From Nitrososphaerota archaeon (GTDB taxonomy: Archaea; Thermoproteota; Nitrososphaeria; Nitrososphaerales; Nitrosopumilaceae), in the NCBI GenBank assembly GCA_028867595.1, contig JAGWGB010000003.1:1-64000 (forward strand): a DNA stretch of 64,000 nt. Direction: 5' to 3'. Shown here piece by piece: positions 16,936 to 25,100 of the stretch. Positions within the stretch are counted from its first letter, which is position 1; every line of letters starts with the position of its first letter. The position numbers and the translations under genes were made by a program. The notes below the pieces were generated by a model. The model was not told the DNA's origin, made no database searches, and saw nothing but the letters and a program-made list of their open reading frames with translations.

Positions 16936-17334
16936 ATGGACATTCATGGACTCTTGCCAATATTGATTTATGACGATAGTTGTTATCATTGCTCAAAGTT
17001 TGCCAGCATTGTAAAGTCTTTTGCAGGTAAAAACATCGTGATCGTAGGACACTATACTGACCTTGGTAAGGAGATCAAATCCGTAATATTTCCCAAGGAC
17101 TATGATGCGACACGAATGTTTTGGTTTGTGACAAAGAAAATGGCATATGGAGGAAGGGCAGGAGTTTTTCCACTGTTACTATGCATCTTAACAAAAAGAT
17201 CTAGAAAAGTGCCTGTGAAAGACATTCCTCTAATATATGGAAATGATTGTAAGACTACAAAGGCATTTTTTATGAGAACAAAAACTCTCCTCTCAAACAG
17301 CCAGAAAATATCATTGAAAGGGCTAGTCAGATAG
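16936..17334 (+). CDS. DCC-family (DUF393-like) thioredoxin-fold protein
   Basis: LPILIYDDSCYHCSKFASIV near the N-terminus matches the DCC pattern (YDxxCxxC), a thiol-disulfide oxidoreductase-like family of unknown substrate. In-frame TTG at 16876 would add 20 residues, but an AT-rich TATA (about 16901-16911) points to the ATG at 16936. The rest is basic, with one hydrophobic stretch (VFPLLLCIL). It is divergent from the transketolase operon. Confidence 0.65.
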   Translation: MDIHGLLPILIYDDSCYHCSKFASIVKSFAGKNIVIVGHYTDLGKEIKSVIFPKDYDATRMFWFVTKKMAYGGRAGVFPLLLCILTKRSRKVPVKDIPLIYGNDCKTTKAFFMRTKTLLSNSQKISLKGLVR

Positions 17335-17338
17335 CAGG

Positions 17339-17467
17339 TTAGTATCCCCTGCTATTTCTATCAGGAGTACCAGTGTTTGGGTTTCGAAACCCATGTTTTT
17401 CCATCATGTGGTTTAGAAATCGTATGTCATCAGCAAATTTTTCACCACAAATAGAACAACTATTCAA
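17339..17467 (-). CDS. Tiny C2H2 zinc-finger protein, 42 aa
   Basis: Translation from the TTG at 17467 gives 42 residues with C4-x2-C7-x12-H20-x4-H25 (CSICGEKF... FLNHMMEKH), one C2H2 finger with the usual Phe and Leu core positions, then a Gly/Arg/Asn-rich tail. Translation upstream is closed by a stop at 17474-17476. A TATA-like CCTAAAAAGA on the minus strand (about 17485-17495) is about 23 bases upstream. Very small single-finger proteins are common in this phylum; likely a nucleic-acid or protein binder. Confidence 0.6.
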   Translation of the reverse strand: MNSCSICGEKFADDIRFLNHMMEKHGFRNPNTGTPDRNSRGY

Positions 17468-17522
17468 CAGATCTTACAGGCAAACAAGATCTTTTTAGGC
17501 TTTGTTGTACTATAGAATAATC

Positions 17523-17780
17523 ATGGCAAGGGCTCAAAGGTTGCCACGACTGACTTTTACCATCACTCCTAGCGTTAATGGATACATCATAGGGTGTAGT
17601 CAGATACCATACCTCTTCACAGACATAGTTTCAGTGGAAAAGATCGACCAAGCAGTAAGAATTCTGGTCTCAGAATATGTGGAAAATTTTCCGGATGACG
17701 CACGAAAGCGAGGAGTGGATAAGAATATTGCCATACAGACAGTATGGAAAGGCTCTCCCAACTCGGTTGCATTAGAATAG
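17523..17780 (+). CDS. Small hypothetical protein, about 85 aa
   Basis: TTG at 17502 and ATG at 17523 are both possible; the ATG gives MARAQRLPRLTF. A beta hairpin (LTFTITPSVNGYIIGCSQ) followed by a helix (EKIDQAVRILVSEYVENF) faintly recalls the HicB-type fold, but no toxin partner is present and the similarity is too weak to name it. It ends 4 bases before the convergent 5S rRNA gene. Confidence 0.5.
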   Translation: MARAQRLPRLTFTITPSVNGYIIGCSQIPYLFTDIVSVEKIDQAVRILVSEYVENFPDDARKRGVDKNIAIQTVWKGSPNSVALE

Positions 17781-17784
17781 AAAA

Positions 17785-17902
17785 GGCGCCAGCACTACTG
17801 CTTCCCAAGTGCTCTCGCACCTTAGTAACACAGTAGCGACATTGGGTTTGACTTCCGGGTTCGGAATGGGACCGGGTCGGACCCCAACGCTATGGCCGGC
17901 TT
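17785..17902 (-). rRNA. 5S ribosomal RNA
   Basis: Read on the minus strand, the interval begins GCCGGCCATAGCG, contains the loop-B/C signature CCCATTCCGAACCCGGAAG and the loop-E/helix IV region, and ends GTGCTGGCGCC, whose GCTGGC pairs with the 5' GCCGGC (helix I). A TTTTC follows the 3' end as terminator. The 5S gene stands alone, with no 16S or 23S in the window, as is usual in Thaumarchaeota. Confidence 0.95.
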
Positions 17903-17945
17903 GATTATCTCAAACTAAATGTTCTGTATTAATCTTGCTTGATAG

Positions 17946-17958
17946 AGATATAAATTAA
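17946..17958 (+). promoter_or_regulatory. TATA box of the RLI gene
   Basis: AGATATAAATTAA is centred about 25 bases before the ATG at 17976, which indicates a leaderless transcript for the ribosome-recycling ATPase. Confidence 0.55.
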
Positions 17959-17975
17959 GAAAGACGTGGTTAGCC

Positions 17976-19760
17976 ATGACTCATCGAGTAGCAGTTCTTG
18001 ATAAAGAGGTTTGCCAACCAAAAAAGTGCGGACTTGAATGTATCAAATATTGTCCAGTAAACAAGTCTGGGGCAGACTGCATAATACTAAATCAAGAGAT
18101 CGGAAAGGCCCAGATTGATGAAAATATCTGCAACGGATGTGGAATCTGTGTCAAGGTTTGCCCGTTTGATGCAATAACAATTGTCAACCTTGCAGAGGAA
18201 TTGAAGACTGACAAAATTCATCAATATGGAATAAACTCATTTAGGTTATATCGAATTCCCAGTTTGAAGAAAGGCCAAGTCATGGGTTTGCTTGGAAGAA
18301 ATGGTATAGGAAAAAGTACCATAGTTGGGATTTTATCTGGAAACCTCAAGCCAAATTTAGGCAATTATTTGTCCCCTCCAGAATGGGGCGATATCCTGAA
18401 ACATTTTCACGGTACAGAGTTAAAGTTACATTTTGAAAAAATTGCAAATAAAGATCTGAAAGCGTCAATAAAACCACAACAAGTCTATAATCTTGCAAAG
18501 GCCTTTGATGGAACTGCAAAAGAACTACTTGAGAAATATGATGAACGGAATAAGATCCCCGAATTAGTACAAGATCTTGGTTTGCAAAATGCGCTTGACA
18601 CTAGACTTCCAGATTTGAGCGGCGGAGAGCTTCAGAGAATCGCAGTAGCAGTAGCAGCATCAAGAGAGTCTGATTTTTACTTTTTCGATGAGCCTTCTTC
18701 TTACAATGATGTTTTTCAGAGAATGGGCGTAGCACGCGTTATTCAAAATCTTGCAAAGATTGGAAAGAGTGTCATGGTAGTAGAACACGATCTTACCTTA
18801 CTTGACTATCTAAGTGATTTTATCGAAATTGTGTATGGAGAACCTGCCGCATATGGCATAGTTGCAAATGTTCTTTCAACAAAAGTTGGAATAAACGTAT
18901 TTTTAGACGGTTATTTGCCCAATGAGAATGTAAGGTTTAGAGACGCTGCGTTCAGGTTTGATGCATCGACATCAACAGATGAGTTTGTTATGACAGAAAA
19001 CATAGTTGAGTATCCCATTTTAGAAAAGAAGTTCTCTAATTTTTCGGTAACAATTGATGCTGGCAGAGTGCGAAAAAGCGAAGTACTTGGTATAGTTGGT
19101 GCTAATGCATTAGGTAAGACAACCATGATGAAGATGATAGCTGGTGTTGAAAAGGCAGATTCTGGAACTCTCGATACTAAAATCAAGATAGCATACAAAC
19201 CGCAATATCTTTCAAATGACTATGATGTTGATGTTGTTTCATTATTAGAAAAAGCAAACAATGGTGGAATAGATGGCACCACAGAAGAGGATCTAATCAT
19301 ACAACCCATGAAAATAAAAAAACTCTACAACAAATCAGTCAAAAATTTGTCAGGTGGTGAACTTCAAAAGGTAGCAATTGCCGCATGTTTATTACAGAAA
19401 GTGGATCTCTATGCACTCGATGAACCTTCTGCATTTCTGGATGTAGAAGATAGAATTGCCATAGCAAAATTAATTCAAAGATTTGTTCGCTCTTACGGAA
19501 AATCAGCAATGATAATAGATCACGACATACAATTGATGGACTTGATCTCAGATTCACTTGTGATATTTCATGGAAATCCTGGTAGAGAGGGGCATGCAAC
19601 CACGCCCATGTCAAAAGCTGAAGGGATGAATCAGTTTTTGAGATCACTTGACATAACCTACAGAAGGGATGAAACTAGTATGAGACCACGGGTAAACAAA
19701 TCAGATAGCAGGTTAGACAGGGAACAAAAACAAACAGGACATTTCTATTATAGAAATTGA
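17976..19760 (+). CDS. rli: Ribosome recycling ATPase RLI/ABCE1
   Basis: Two Fe-S clusters are at the N-terminus (C13, C18, C22, C26; then the ferredoxin-type CNGCGICVKVCP near 53-64). Two ABC domains follow, with Walker A GRNGIGKST (107-115) and GANALGKTT (about 375-383), each with an LSGGE signature (about 214 and 454) and Walker B. ABCE1 splits ribosomes after termination. It is full length at 594 residues. The next gene starts within its stop codon, which suggests translational coupling. Confidence 0.97.
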   Translation: MTHRVAVLDKEVCQPKKCGLECIKYCPVNKSGADCIILNQEIGKAQIDENICNGCGICVKVCPFDAITIVNLAEELKTDKIHQYGINSFRLYRIPSLKKGQVMGLLGRNGIGKSTIVGILSGNLKPNLGNYLSPPEWGDILKHFHGTELKLHFEKIANKDLKASIKPQQVYNLAKAFDGTAKELLEKYDERNKIPELVQDLGLQNALDTRLPDLSGGELQRIAVAVAASRESDFYFFDEPSSYNDVFQRMGVARVIQNLAKIGKSVMVVEHDLTLLDYLSDFIEIVYGEPAAYGIVANVLSTKVGINVFLDGYLPNENVRFRDAAFRFDASTSTDEFVMTENIVEYPILEKKFSNFSVTIDAGRVRKSEVLGIVGANALGKTTMMKMIAGVEKADSGTLDTKIKIAYKPQYLSNDYDVDVVSLLEKANNGGIDGTTEEDLIIQPMKIKKLYNKSVKNLSGGELQKVAIAACLLQKVDLYALDEPSAFLDVEDRIAIAKLIQRFVRSYGKSAMIIDHDIQLMDLISDSLVIFHGNPGREGHATTPMSKAEGMNQFLRSLDITYRRDETSMRPRVNKSDSRLDREQKQTGHFYYRN

Positions 19761-20593
19761 CAAAAATGCTAAAACAGGCAATGGCAAGCATATTGACGCC
19801 AGCTGAGGCTGAAGAGATGTACGGAGCTTTTGACCAGATAGGAAGTAAAATAATACTGAGAATTCCAGATTCCCTGATTTCTAAAAGAAAACTAATAGGA
19901 CAAGTTCTCTTGGAAAAAGTCAAGACTGCAAAATCGGTCTTTTATCAATCATCTCCAGTAGAAGGCGATTATCGTATTCGTCAACTAGAGTTGCTTGCAG
20001 GAGAAGATAGTACTGAAACAGAATACAAGGAACATGGTTGTAGGTTTAAGGTAGATGTGGAAAAAACGTTCTTTTCGCCAAGACTTGCGACTGAACGCCT
20101 TCGCATAGCTGAGATAGTTACCGATGGAGAGACAATTGTCAACATGTTTGGCGGAGTAGGAATGTTTTCCATTGTGGCTGCAAAAAAGAAGAAATGCCAT
20201 GTTTACAACATAGACATAAACCCACATGCGGCAAAACTTTGTTCAGAAAACATTGCTCTGAACAAACTAAAAGGTACAGTTGAATCAATAGAAGGAGATG
20301 CATCAGATGTCATAGAGAAAAAATTAACCGGCGTTGGGGATAGAGTCTTGATGCTACTTCCAGAAAGATCAGACGAATTTTTACATTCTGCCATAAAGGC
20401 ACTGAAACCAAAAGGAGTACTACATTACTATTGCCATGTACATGCAGATAAGAAAAATCAAGTTTCAACTGAGGCCACCAATCACTTCATGTCAGTTGTG
20501 GACGTTGATGCAAAAGTTCTAGGATCTAAAATTGTCAGGCCTGTAGGTCCTAGATTTTATCAAGCCGTTGTAGATGCAGTACTGTCAAAATGA
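19757..20593 (+). CDS. Trm5-like class I SAM methyltransferase (tRNA G37 N1)
   Basis: It has an N-terminal D2-like domain, then a Rossmann methyltransferase with motif I VNMFGGVGMFSIVAAK (about 126-141), the acidic residue in YNIDINPHA, and MLLPERSDEF (about 199-208), which resembles the NxP/DLPxx substrate motif of Trm5. The enzyme would methylate G37 of tRNA. The TTG at 19757 overlaps the RLI stop; the ATG at 19766 is an alternative. Wybutosine-pathway Taw2-like activity cannot be excluded. Confidence 0.8.
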   Translation: MTKMLKQAMASILTPAEAEEMYGAFDQIGSKIILRIPDSLISKRKLIGQVLLEKVKTAKSVFYQSSPVEGDYRIRQLELLAGEDSTETEYKEHGCRFKVDVEKTFFSPRLATERLRIAEIVTDGETIVNMFGGVGMFSIVAAKKKKCHVYNIDINPHAAKLCSENIALNKLKGTVESIEGDASDVIEKKLTGVGDRVLMLLPERSDEFLHSAIKALKPKGVLHYYCHVHADKKNQVSTEATNHFMSVVDVDAKVLGSKIVRPVGPRFYQAVVDAVLSK

Positions 20594-20818
20594 TTATTTC
20601 TTATCGTCGGTGATAAAAGAAGAGGGCGGAGGCTTGGATGTTGCCATGTTATATCCTATCCACGATATCACCCCTAGAATACCACCCACAGCCATCAACA
20701 CAGAGAGCTGAAGTACAATAGGACTCCACTCTGACAGCATCAACAAGTATGCGTACACAAAAAATCCCCCTATAGATAAAACAAAAATCATCATTCCAAC
20801 GCTACGTCGTTTTGTCAT
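20594..20818 (-). CDS. Small two-helix membrane protein, unknown
   Basis: The 74 residues hold two hydrophobic helices (about 8-28 and 35-58) flanked by a basic N-terminus (TKRRS) and a Pro/Ser/Asp-rich tail. No family is recognised. It abuts the end of the methyltransferase gene (convergent, no gap). Confidence 0.55.
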   Translation of the reverse strand: MTKRRSVGMMIFVLSIGGFFVYAYLLMLSEWSPIVLQLSVLMAVGGILGVISWIGYNMATSKPPPSSFITDDKK

Positions 20819-20856
20819 ATAACGCTAAACACTTTTGCAGACTTATTTATTTTAAT

Positions 20857-21357
20857 CTAGTAAGAGAACTCGATGGACATGAGATAGGCATCTTCACCAT
20901 CTCTGTAGTATGCTTTTAATCGCTGTTTTATCACAAAACCTAGTTTTTCATACAATCTTATTGCCTCATTATTGCTACATCGGACCTCGAGGTACAATTC
21001 GTCTGACTTCTTCAATTTTACTCCCATCATAGATTCTTCAACTAGCGCTCTACCAATTCCTTTTTGTCTATAATCAGGTAGGACTGCAACAGAAACAACG
21101 TGGCCTTTTTTTACAAACCCGAGTTTTTTGAAGTTTGAGAAACCATATTCAATTTTACACATTATATACCCAACTAGTTTTTTTTCAACTTCAGCAACAA
21201 GAAATGCTTCAGGTAATTCAGCAAGTAAGCTCTCATAGAAATAATCAGAATAGTGTTCGGGCAGGGTTTTCAGGTTAATTTCCATTACAGGAATTATATC
21301 AGAAGGATCACATCTTCGAATTATACAGTTACCAATCTCTCTTAGAGCCACTTGCAT
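20857..21357 (-). CDS. rimI: RimI/NatA-type GNAT N-acetyltransferase
   Basis: The 166-residue GNAT fold has the acetyl-CoA loop YRQKGIGRALVEE (about 96-108), a preceding VVSVAVLPD strand and the C-terminal NNEAIRLYEKLGF motif (about 129-141) typical of RimI/Ard1. Archaeal homologues acetylate protein N-termini. The ATG at 21357 directly abuts an 8-bp inverted repeat that lies between the start and a TATA region (21377-21390). Confidence 0.88.
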   Translation of the reverse strand: MQVALREIGNCIIRRCDPSDIIPVMEINLKTLPEHYSDYFYESLLAELPEAFLVAEVEKKLVGYIMCKIEYGFSNFKKLGFVKKGHVVSVAVLPDYRQKGIGRALVEESMMGVKLKKSDELYLEVRCSNNEAIRLYEKLGFVIKQRLKAYYRDGEDAYLMSIEFSY

Positions 21358-21375
21358 TCCGAGAATACTCGGAAT
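21356..21375. promoter_or_regulatory. 20-bp inverted repeat at the rimI start (operator candidate)
   Basis: ATTCCGAG-AATA-CTCGGAAT is a perfect 8-bp inverted repeat with a 4-base centre. It lies between the TATA region of rimI (TTAAATAATTAA, minus strand, 21377-21390) and its ATG, overlapping the first base or two of the coding region. A bound protein would block initiation; as RNA it would form a hairpin at the 5' end. Confidence 0.5.
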
Positions 21376-21437
21376 TATTAATTATTTAACTTTAAGTAAA
21401 TAAAAGAATTAATGTAATTAGACTCTAGAAATATTGT

Positions 21438-22517
21438 TTGAGTACACCTACCGCAGACGAAGCTGTATACATTGTTTCAACTTTTTTTGCCGTGAAAGGC
21501 ATAAGCCAGACCACCAAGTCTTTAGAAATTGAGATAGACGAGATAGGTTTAACGGAGAAATTTCAAGACCTTGCACAAAAAATGGAACAAAGAAATCTCA
21601 TCGCAAGACTAGAGAAGAATTCAAGCGGCACATTTATTGTAGTATCAAGATTTCAGCCTCCACCTGCCAGAAGAGCATGGATTCCTCGCGCATTATTTGC
21701 TGGAACCATTGCAACTGTCATGGTAGATGGGTACTATCGAGCAATAGCGACAAATTCCATTGCAAAGGTTGGCGACCCTATGGTTGTTGCAATTTTCTAT
21801 ACAATATCTTTAATGGGAATTCTAGGGATTCATGAGCTAGGTCATATCATAGCATCAAAGAAGCATAAGCTTAGGACAAGCTGGCCATATTTCATTCCGG
21901 GAATACCAATAGTTGGATTCATTCCCACATTTGGTGCGCTGATCATGTCACGTGGTCTCATAGTAAACAAGAACATGTTATTTGATGTTGGAATATCAGG
22001 ACCCATTGCGGGTCTTGTTGTAGCTATGGTTGTTTCAGCTTATGGAGCATATCTTTCTCCGTTGATACCAAGTTCAGTAGCTCAAGATCTCACAGCAAAT
22101 CAAGGACTGGTAGAGATTCATTCAAGCATTCTCATGGACTCTACAATTTCCCTGATGGGAAAACACATTCCAGGAAAAGAGCTGGTCATGTCGCCGGTTT
22201 TGTTAGCAGCTTGGTTTGGATTTCTCATTACGTTCTTGAATTTACTTCCAGCATGGCAACTTGATGGTGGCCACATAGCAAGAGCAACACTAGGAATAAA
22301 GTGGCACAAAATTCTCACCTATGTAAGTATAGGAATACTTGCTGCTACGGGATATTTCATTATGGCACTCTTTGTTTTGGTGTTTAGTATGAAAAATCCA
22401 GACATAAAACTTCTTGATGAAATATCGCCACTCTCACCTACAAGAAAAAAATTATTTGTATTTGTTATGATTCTAGCTTTTCTTTGTGCTCCGCTTCCAT
22501 TTTCTATATTTACCTAA
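21438..22517 (+). CDS. Site-2 protease family zinc metalloprotease (M50)
   Basis: An N-terminal soluble domain of about 80 residues precedes a multi-helix membrane core. The zinc site is HELGH (about 137-141) and the third ligand lies in NLLPAWQLDGGH (about 274-285), both in membrane helices, as in S2P/RseP proteins that cut membrane-bound regulators. TTG start, leaderless behind a TATA at about 21394-21404. No PDZ domain is obvious. It converges on the following gene with an 8-base overlap. Confidence 0.88.
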   Translation: MSTPTADEAVYIVSTFFAVKGISQTTKSLEIEIDEIGLTEKFQDLAQKMEQRNLIARLEKNSSGTFIVVSRFQPPPARRAWIPRALFAGTIATVMVDGYYRAIATNSIAKVGDPMVVAIFYTISLMGILGIHELGHIIASKKHKLRTSWPYFIPGIPIVGFIPTFGALIMSRGLIVNKNMLFDVGISGPIAGLVVAMVVSAYGAYLSPLIPSSVAQDLTANQGLVEIHSSILMDSTISLMGKHIPGKELVMSPVLLAAWFGFLITFLNLLPAWQLDGGHIARATLGIKWHKILTYVSIGILAATGYFIMALFVLVFSMKNPDIKLLDEISPLSPTRKKLFVFVMILAFLCAPLPFSIFT

Positions 22518-23598
22518 GTAGAACGTGTGAACCATCTGACACTATAACTGCTTTTTGCCTCTCTCCATATGTCTTTAAAACATATTCCATAGATTCTTTG
22601 ATTCCGCCAAAAGGAATCAATCCAAGTTTATCTTGCGTATAATGATGTGGCAATACAGAGACAATTCCAATTTTGAATTGTTTTTGGAGTTCAGTTAGAA
22701 AAAGGAGATTTTCCATGCCGTCGACATATTTAGCTGGATTTTTCAATCTATCCAAACTCATCCTGCCGTCTACATGTTGAATGATAGATTCTGATCCCAG
22801 GCCGTTTTTACATTCAGATAAAAGTATTGCAAGCCCTTCTTCTTTTACAGATCCTGCGCAATTCCATAAAGCAGAAAGGGATTTGTTTAGTGTTTCATTA
22901 CTTGTTTCCTGTCCAGTACTGATAAACAATATTCTGTGTTTGCCTGCCTCGGTTATTGCTATTGAAGACAGGGATTTTGAGAGCGTCATTGTAGAAGACG
23001 GATGTCCGGTGGATACATCTACTACTCCAGAGGAATTTCCAACTATCTCGATTGCCGATATTTCAAAGCCATCTGTAAATTTTTTTGCTATTTCCATAGA
23101 TGCTACATCTTCTCCAGGATGTGGCAGATTTCCATTTTTCTTTTCATATGCTTCTAGCATGCGTTCTTTTCCAAATCTTCTCAATAATTTGGTAGATATT
23201 GTATCATATCCAAATAATCCATCAAATTCCATTTCACCAACAAACATGAGATTTGTATTTGTTAACTGGGAATCATCAAATTCAGAGATAGATATGGAAG
23301 GATCAGAGAACATGTTTTTGGTGAGGTGTAGGCTTGATTTGTCTACAAGAATTTTTGGTTTTGGAAGTGACTTTTGATTGCAAACTTCCAATAATGATAA
23401 AATTACTTTTTTAACAGATTTGGTAGAGTCTAGGACAACAAGCTCAGTAGGTTTTGTAAGATCTATAGATTGTAATTTTGAGGCGATTTCAGAATCGCTC
23501 AGATTTCTCCCTTCAGAGCCTATTTGCCTTTCAAGGTTTTCAGCCTTTATATCCAATACAACTTCAGTGGGGCCATAACTGAGCCAAATTTCCGGCAT
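22510..23598 (-). CDS. Divergent LarA/DUF2088-like protein
   Basis: The N-terminus (IWLSYGPTEVVLDI) resembles the opening strands of the nickel-pincer lactate racemase family, and the second half (SLSSIAITEAGKHRILFIS ... GLAILLSECKNGLGSES) matches its C-terminal domain pattern. The DxTRPTP substrate motif is replaced by DSTKSVKKV and the usual paired histidines are not evident. Lactate racemase activity is therefore unlikely and its true role is unknown. It stands alone, without larBC. Confidence 0.5.
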   Translation of the reverse strand: MPEIWLSYGPTEVVLDIKAENLERQIGSEGRNLSDSEIASKLQSIDLTKPTELVVLDSTKSVKKVILSLLEVCNQKSLPKPKILVDKSSLHLTKNMFSDPSISISEFDDSQLTNTNLMFVGEMEFDGLFGYDTISTKLLRRFGKERMLEAYEKKNGNLPHPGEDVASMEIAKKFTDGFEISAIEIVGNSSGVVDVSTGHPSSTMTLSKSLSSIAITEAGKHRILFISTGQETSNETLNKSLSALWNCAGSVKEEGLAILLSECKNGLGSESIIQHVDGRMSLDRLKNPAKYVDGMENLLFLTELQKQFKIGIVSVLPHHYTQDKLGLIPFGGIKESMEYVLKTYGERQKAVIVSDGSHVLLR

Positions 23599-23647
23599 AC
23601 AGTAACGATGAGACAGTTAAAATAAATCTGATTCAGTAAATTTTACT

Positions 23648-24256
23648 GTGGATTTTGTCAAAGAATTTGCAATATTTTTGCAAGAAAGTGCTGCTATAAA
23701 GTTTGGAGATTTCAAACTGTCTAGTGGAAAAGAAAGTGCATATTATGTCGATCTTAGAATAATACCAAGTTTTCCACATCAATTTAGGAAAATGATAAAA
23801 CATCTTCAAAATGCCATATCTGAAAATATTGGGCTGGATAACTTTGATTGTATTGCTTCAGTTCCGACTTCGGGGCTTGTAATAGCTTCTGCTTTAGCAA
23901 TAGAAACAATCAAGCCTCTGGTGTACATTAGACAAAAACCAAAAGACTATGGTACAGGTAGTTTAATCGAGGGGAAAATAAAGGAAGGATCAAGAATACT
24001 GCTTGTTGATGACGTAGGTACAACAGGACAATCCCTAATCAAAGCAATCAAGGCATTAAAAGATGCAAAAATGGTTGTTACAGACGCGTTTGTAATAATA
24101 AATAGGCTTGAGGGTGCAAAGGAGGTTTTGGCGTCAGAAGGGGTAAGATTGCATGAAGTTACCAATGTAATGAAAATCTCAGACATGCTGCATAGCGAGA
24201 AATTGCTGGACGAACAAACTCTTGAGAGAATCAAAAAACAAATGAATTCGGTCTGA
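23648..24256 (+). CDS. pyrE: Orotate phosphoribosyltransferase
   Basis: At 202 residues it has the PRPP-binding motif ILLVDDVGTTGQSL (about 117-130), the early FKLSSGKESAYYVDLR substrate region (about 22-37) and VASVPTSG-like IASVPTSG. It adds ribose-5-phosphate to orotate in UMP synthesis. GTG start, leaderless behind GTTAAAATAAATC (23616-23628). A short 7-bp inverted repeat (23634-23648) lies between TATA and start. Confidence 0.93.
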   Translation: MDFVKEFAIFLQESAAIKFGDFKLSSGKESAYYVDLRIIPSFPHQFRKMIKHLQNAISENIGLDNFDCIASVPTSGLVIASALAIETIKPLVYIRQKPKDYGTGSLIEGKIKEGSRILLVDDVGTTGQSLIKAIKALKDAKMVVTDAFVIINRLEGAKEVLASEGVRLHEVTNVMKISDMLHSEKLLDEQTLERIKKQMNSV

Positions 24257-24271
24257 AGATAAAAGGTAGAG

Positions 24272-24835
24272 TTAACTCTCGTAGATCATTAGTTCTTTTT
24301 CTTCAAGCAATGTATGCAGATTGTGTACTGCCCTATATACCTCAGATTCTTTCTTTGCTCCAGTACACACCAGTTTTCCCGATGCAAACAAAAGTATGAC
24401 TGTCTTTGGGTCAAGCATTCTATGTATCAATCCTGGAAACTGTTCTGGTTCATACATACTTCTAGGCAGACCTCTTGCTGCCTGTTCTAAATGTATTTTA
24501 CCGCCAAGACTAGCTGACGCCACAATATTTTGAATAACTATTACTGCATCTTTTTTGATCTTGATTCCGCCTTTCCTTAGTTTTTGAACTACACTTCGAA
24601 CTGCCTTGATTGCTTGTTCTTCAGATTTTGCTCCAGTGCAAACCATTTTTCCTGAACTAAAAATTAGTGTAGCAGTCTTTGGAGATTTTAATCGAAAGAC
24701 CAAACCTGGAAATTGATCAGGGTGATATTCAACATCTGGAAAAGTTTGCGTGATGACGTTAAGATCAATGCGTTGATCAACAGAAGCCGATGCCACAACA
24801 TTTTCAATGCTAACAATTGGTTTTGTTTGAGGCAT
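24272..24835 (-). CDS. tbp: TATA-box-binding protein
   Basis: Two imperfect direct repeats of about 90 residues form the saddle: each has an IENVVASAS / IQNIVASAS strand, an FPGLVFRL / FPGLIHRM segment and an IFSSGKMVCTGAKSEE / LFASGKLVCTGAKKES segment. The short acidic tail is typical of archaeal TBP. It binds TATA boxes and recruits TFB and RNA polymerase. Its own promoter holds two identical TATA elements. Confidence 0.97.
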   Translation of the reverse strand: MPQTKPIVSIENVVASASVDQRIDLNVITQTFPDVEYHPDQFPGLVFRLKSPKTATLIFSSGKMVCTGAKSEEQAIKAVRSVVQKLRKGGIKIKKDAVIVIQNIVASASLGGKIHLEQAARGLPRSMYEPEQFPGLIHRMLDPKTVILLFASGKLVCTGAKKESEVYRAVHNLHTLLEEKELMIYES

Positions 24836-24841
24836 TCTGGA

Positions 24842-24863
24842 CTTTATATATGTGCTTTATATA
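24842..24863 (-). promoter_or_regulatory. Tandem TATA boxes upstream of tbp
   Basis: TATATAAAG occurs twice on the minus strand (24855-24863 and 24842-24850), 13 bases apart. The distal copy is 24 bases from the ATG and fits leaderless initiation. The proximal copy is too close to drive the full gene and could be a TBP-binding decoy for autoregulation. Confidence 0.6.
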
Positions 24864-24925
24864 TACTCTGTAACGTTTCGTGATGATGTTCTTTGTGTCA
24901 AATTTATCAGATCTTTTGTAGATTT

Positions 24926-24995
24926 TTTGGCAGCTCAGACAAATGCCTTCACATCATAATTTCAGCCATAACTCTGATTCCTCATTGCAGCCAAA
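24926..24995 (-). ncRNA. C/D-box guide sRNA
   Basis: On the minus strand the order is terminal stem TTTGGC, C box ATGAGGA (24985-24979), 13-base guide, D' box CTGA (24965-24962), 4-base linker, C' box ATGATGT (24957-24951), 12-base guide GAAGGCATTTGT, D box CTGA (24938-24935), terminal stem GCCAAA. Spacings are those of archaeal 2'-O-methylation guides. A TATA-like TTTTAAAATA (about 25014-25025) is 24 bases upstream. The last 9 bases of the D' guide are complementary to the 5' arm of the tRNA-CAU encoded just upstream. Confidence 0.7.
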
Positions 24996-25100
24996 TCAAA
25001 ATAGATAACTGATTATTTTAAAATTGGTTTTATGAGATTTTGGGTCATAAAACAATCAAGATATTATTGAAGACACACAAATGAAAAATTAATTGAATAG

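Noticed and set aside
17523..17780. HicB-like antitoxin
   Set aside because: Only a faint strand-helix resemblance is present, with no HicA-type partner next to it, so it is kept as a hypothetical protein.
22781..23377. 198-residue plus-strand frame opposite the LarA-like gene
   Set aside because: It has no recognisable motif, and the minus-strand frame is longer and shows a family pattern.
23634..23648. CAGTAAA-T-TTTACTG inverted repeat at the pyrE start
   Set aside because: It is only 7 bp per arm and AT-rich, so chance is a fair explanation. It is mentioned under pyrE but not called as an operator.
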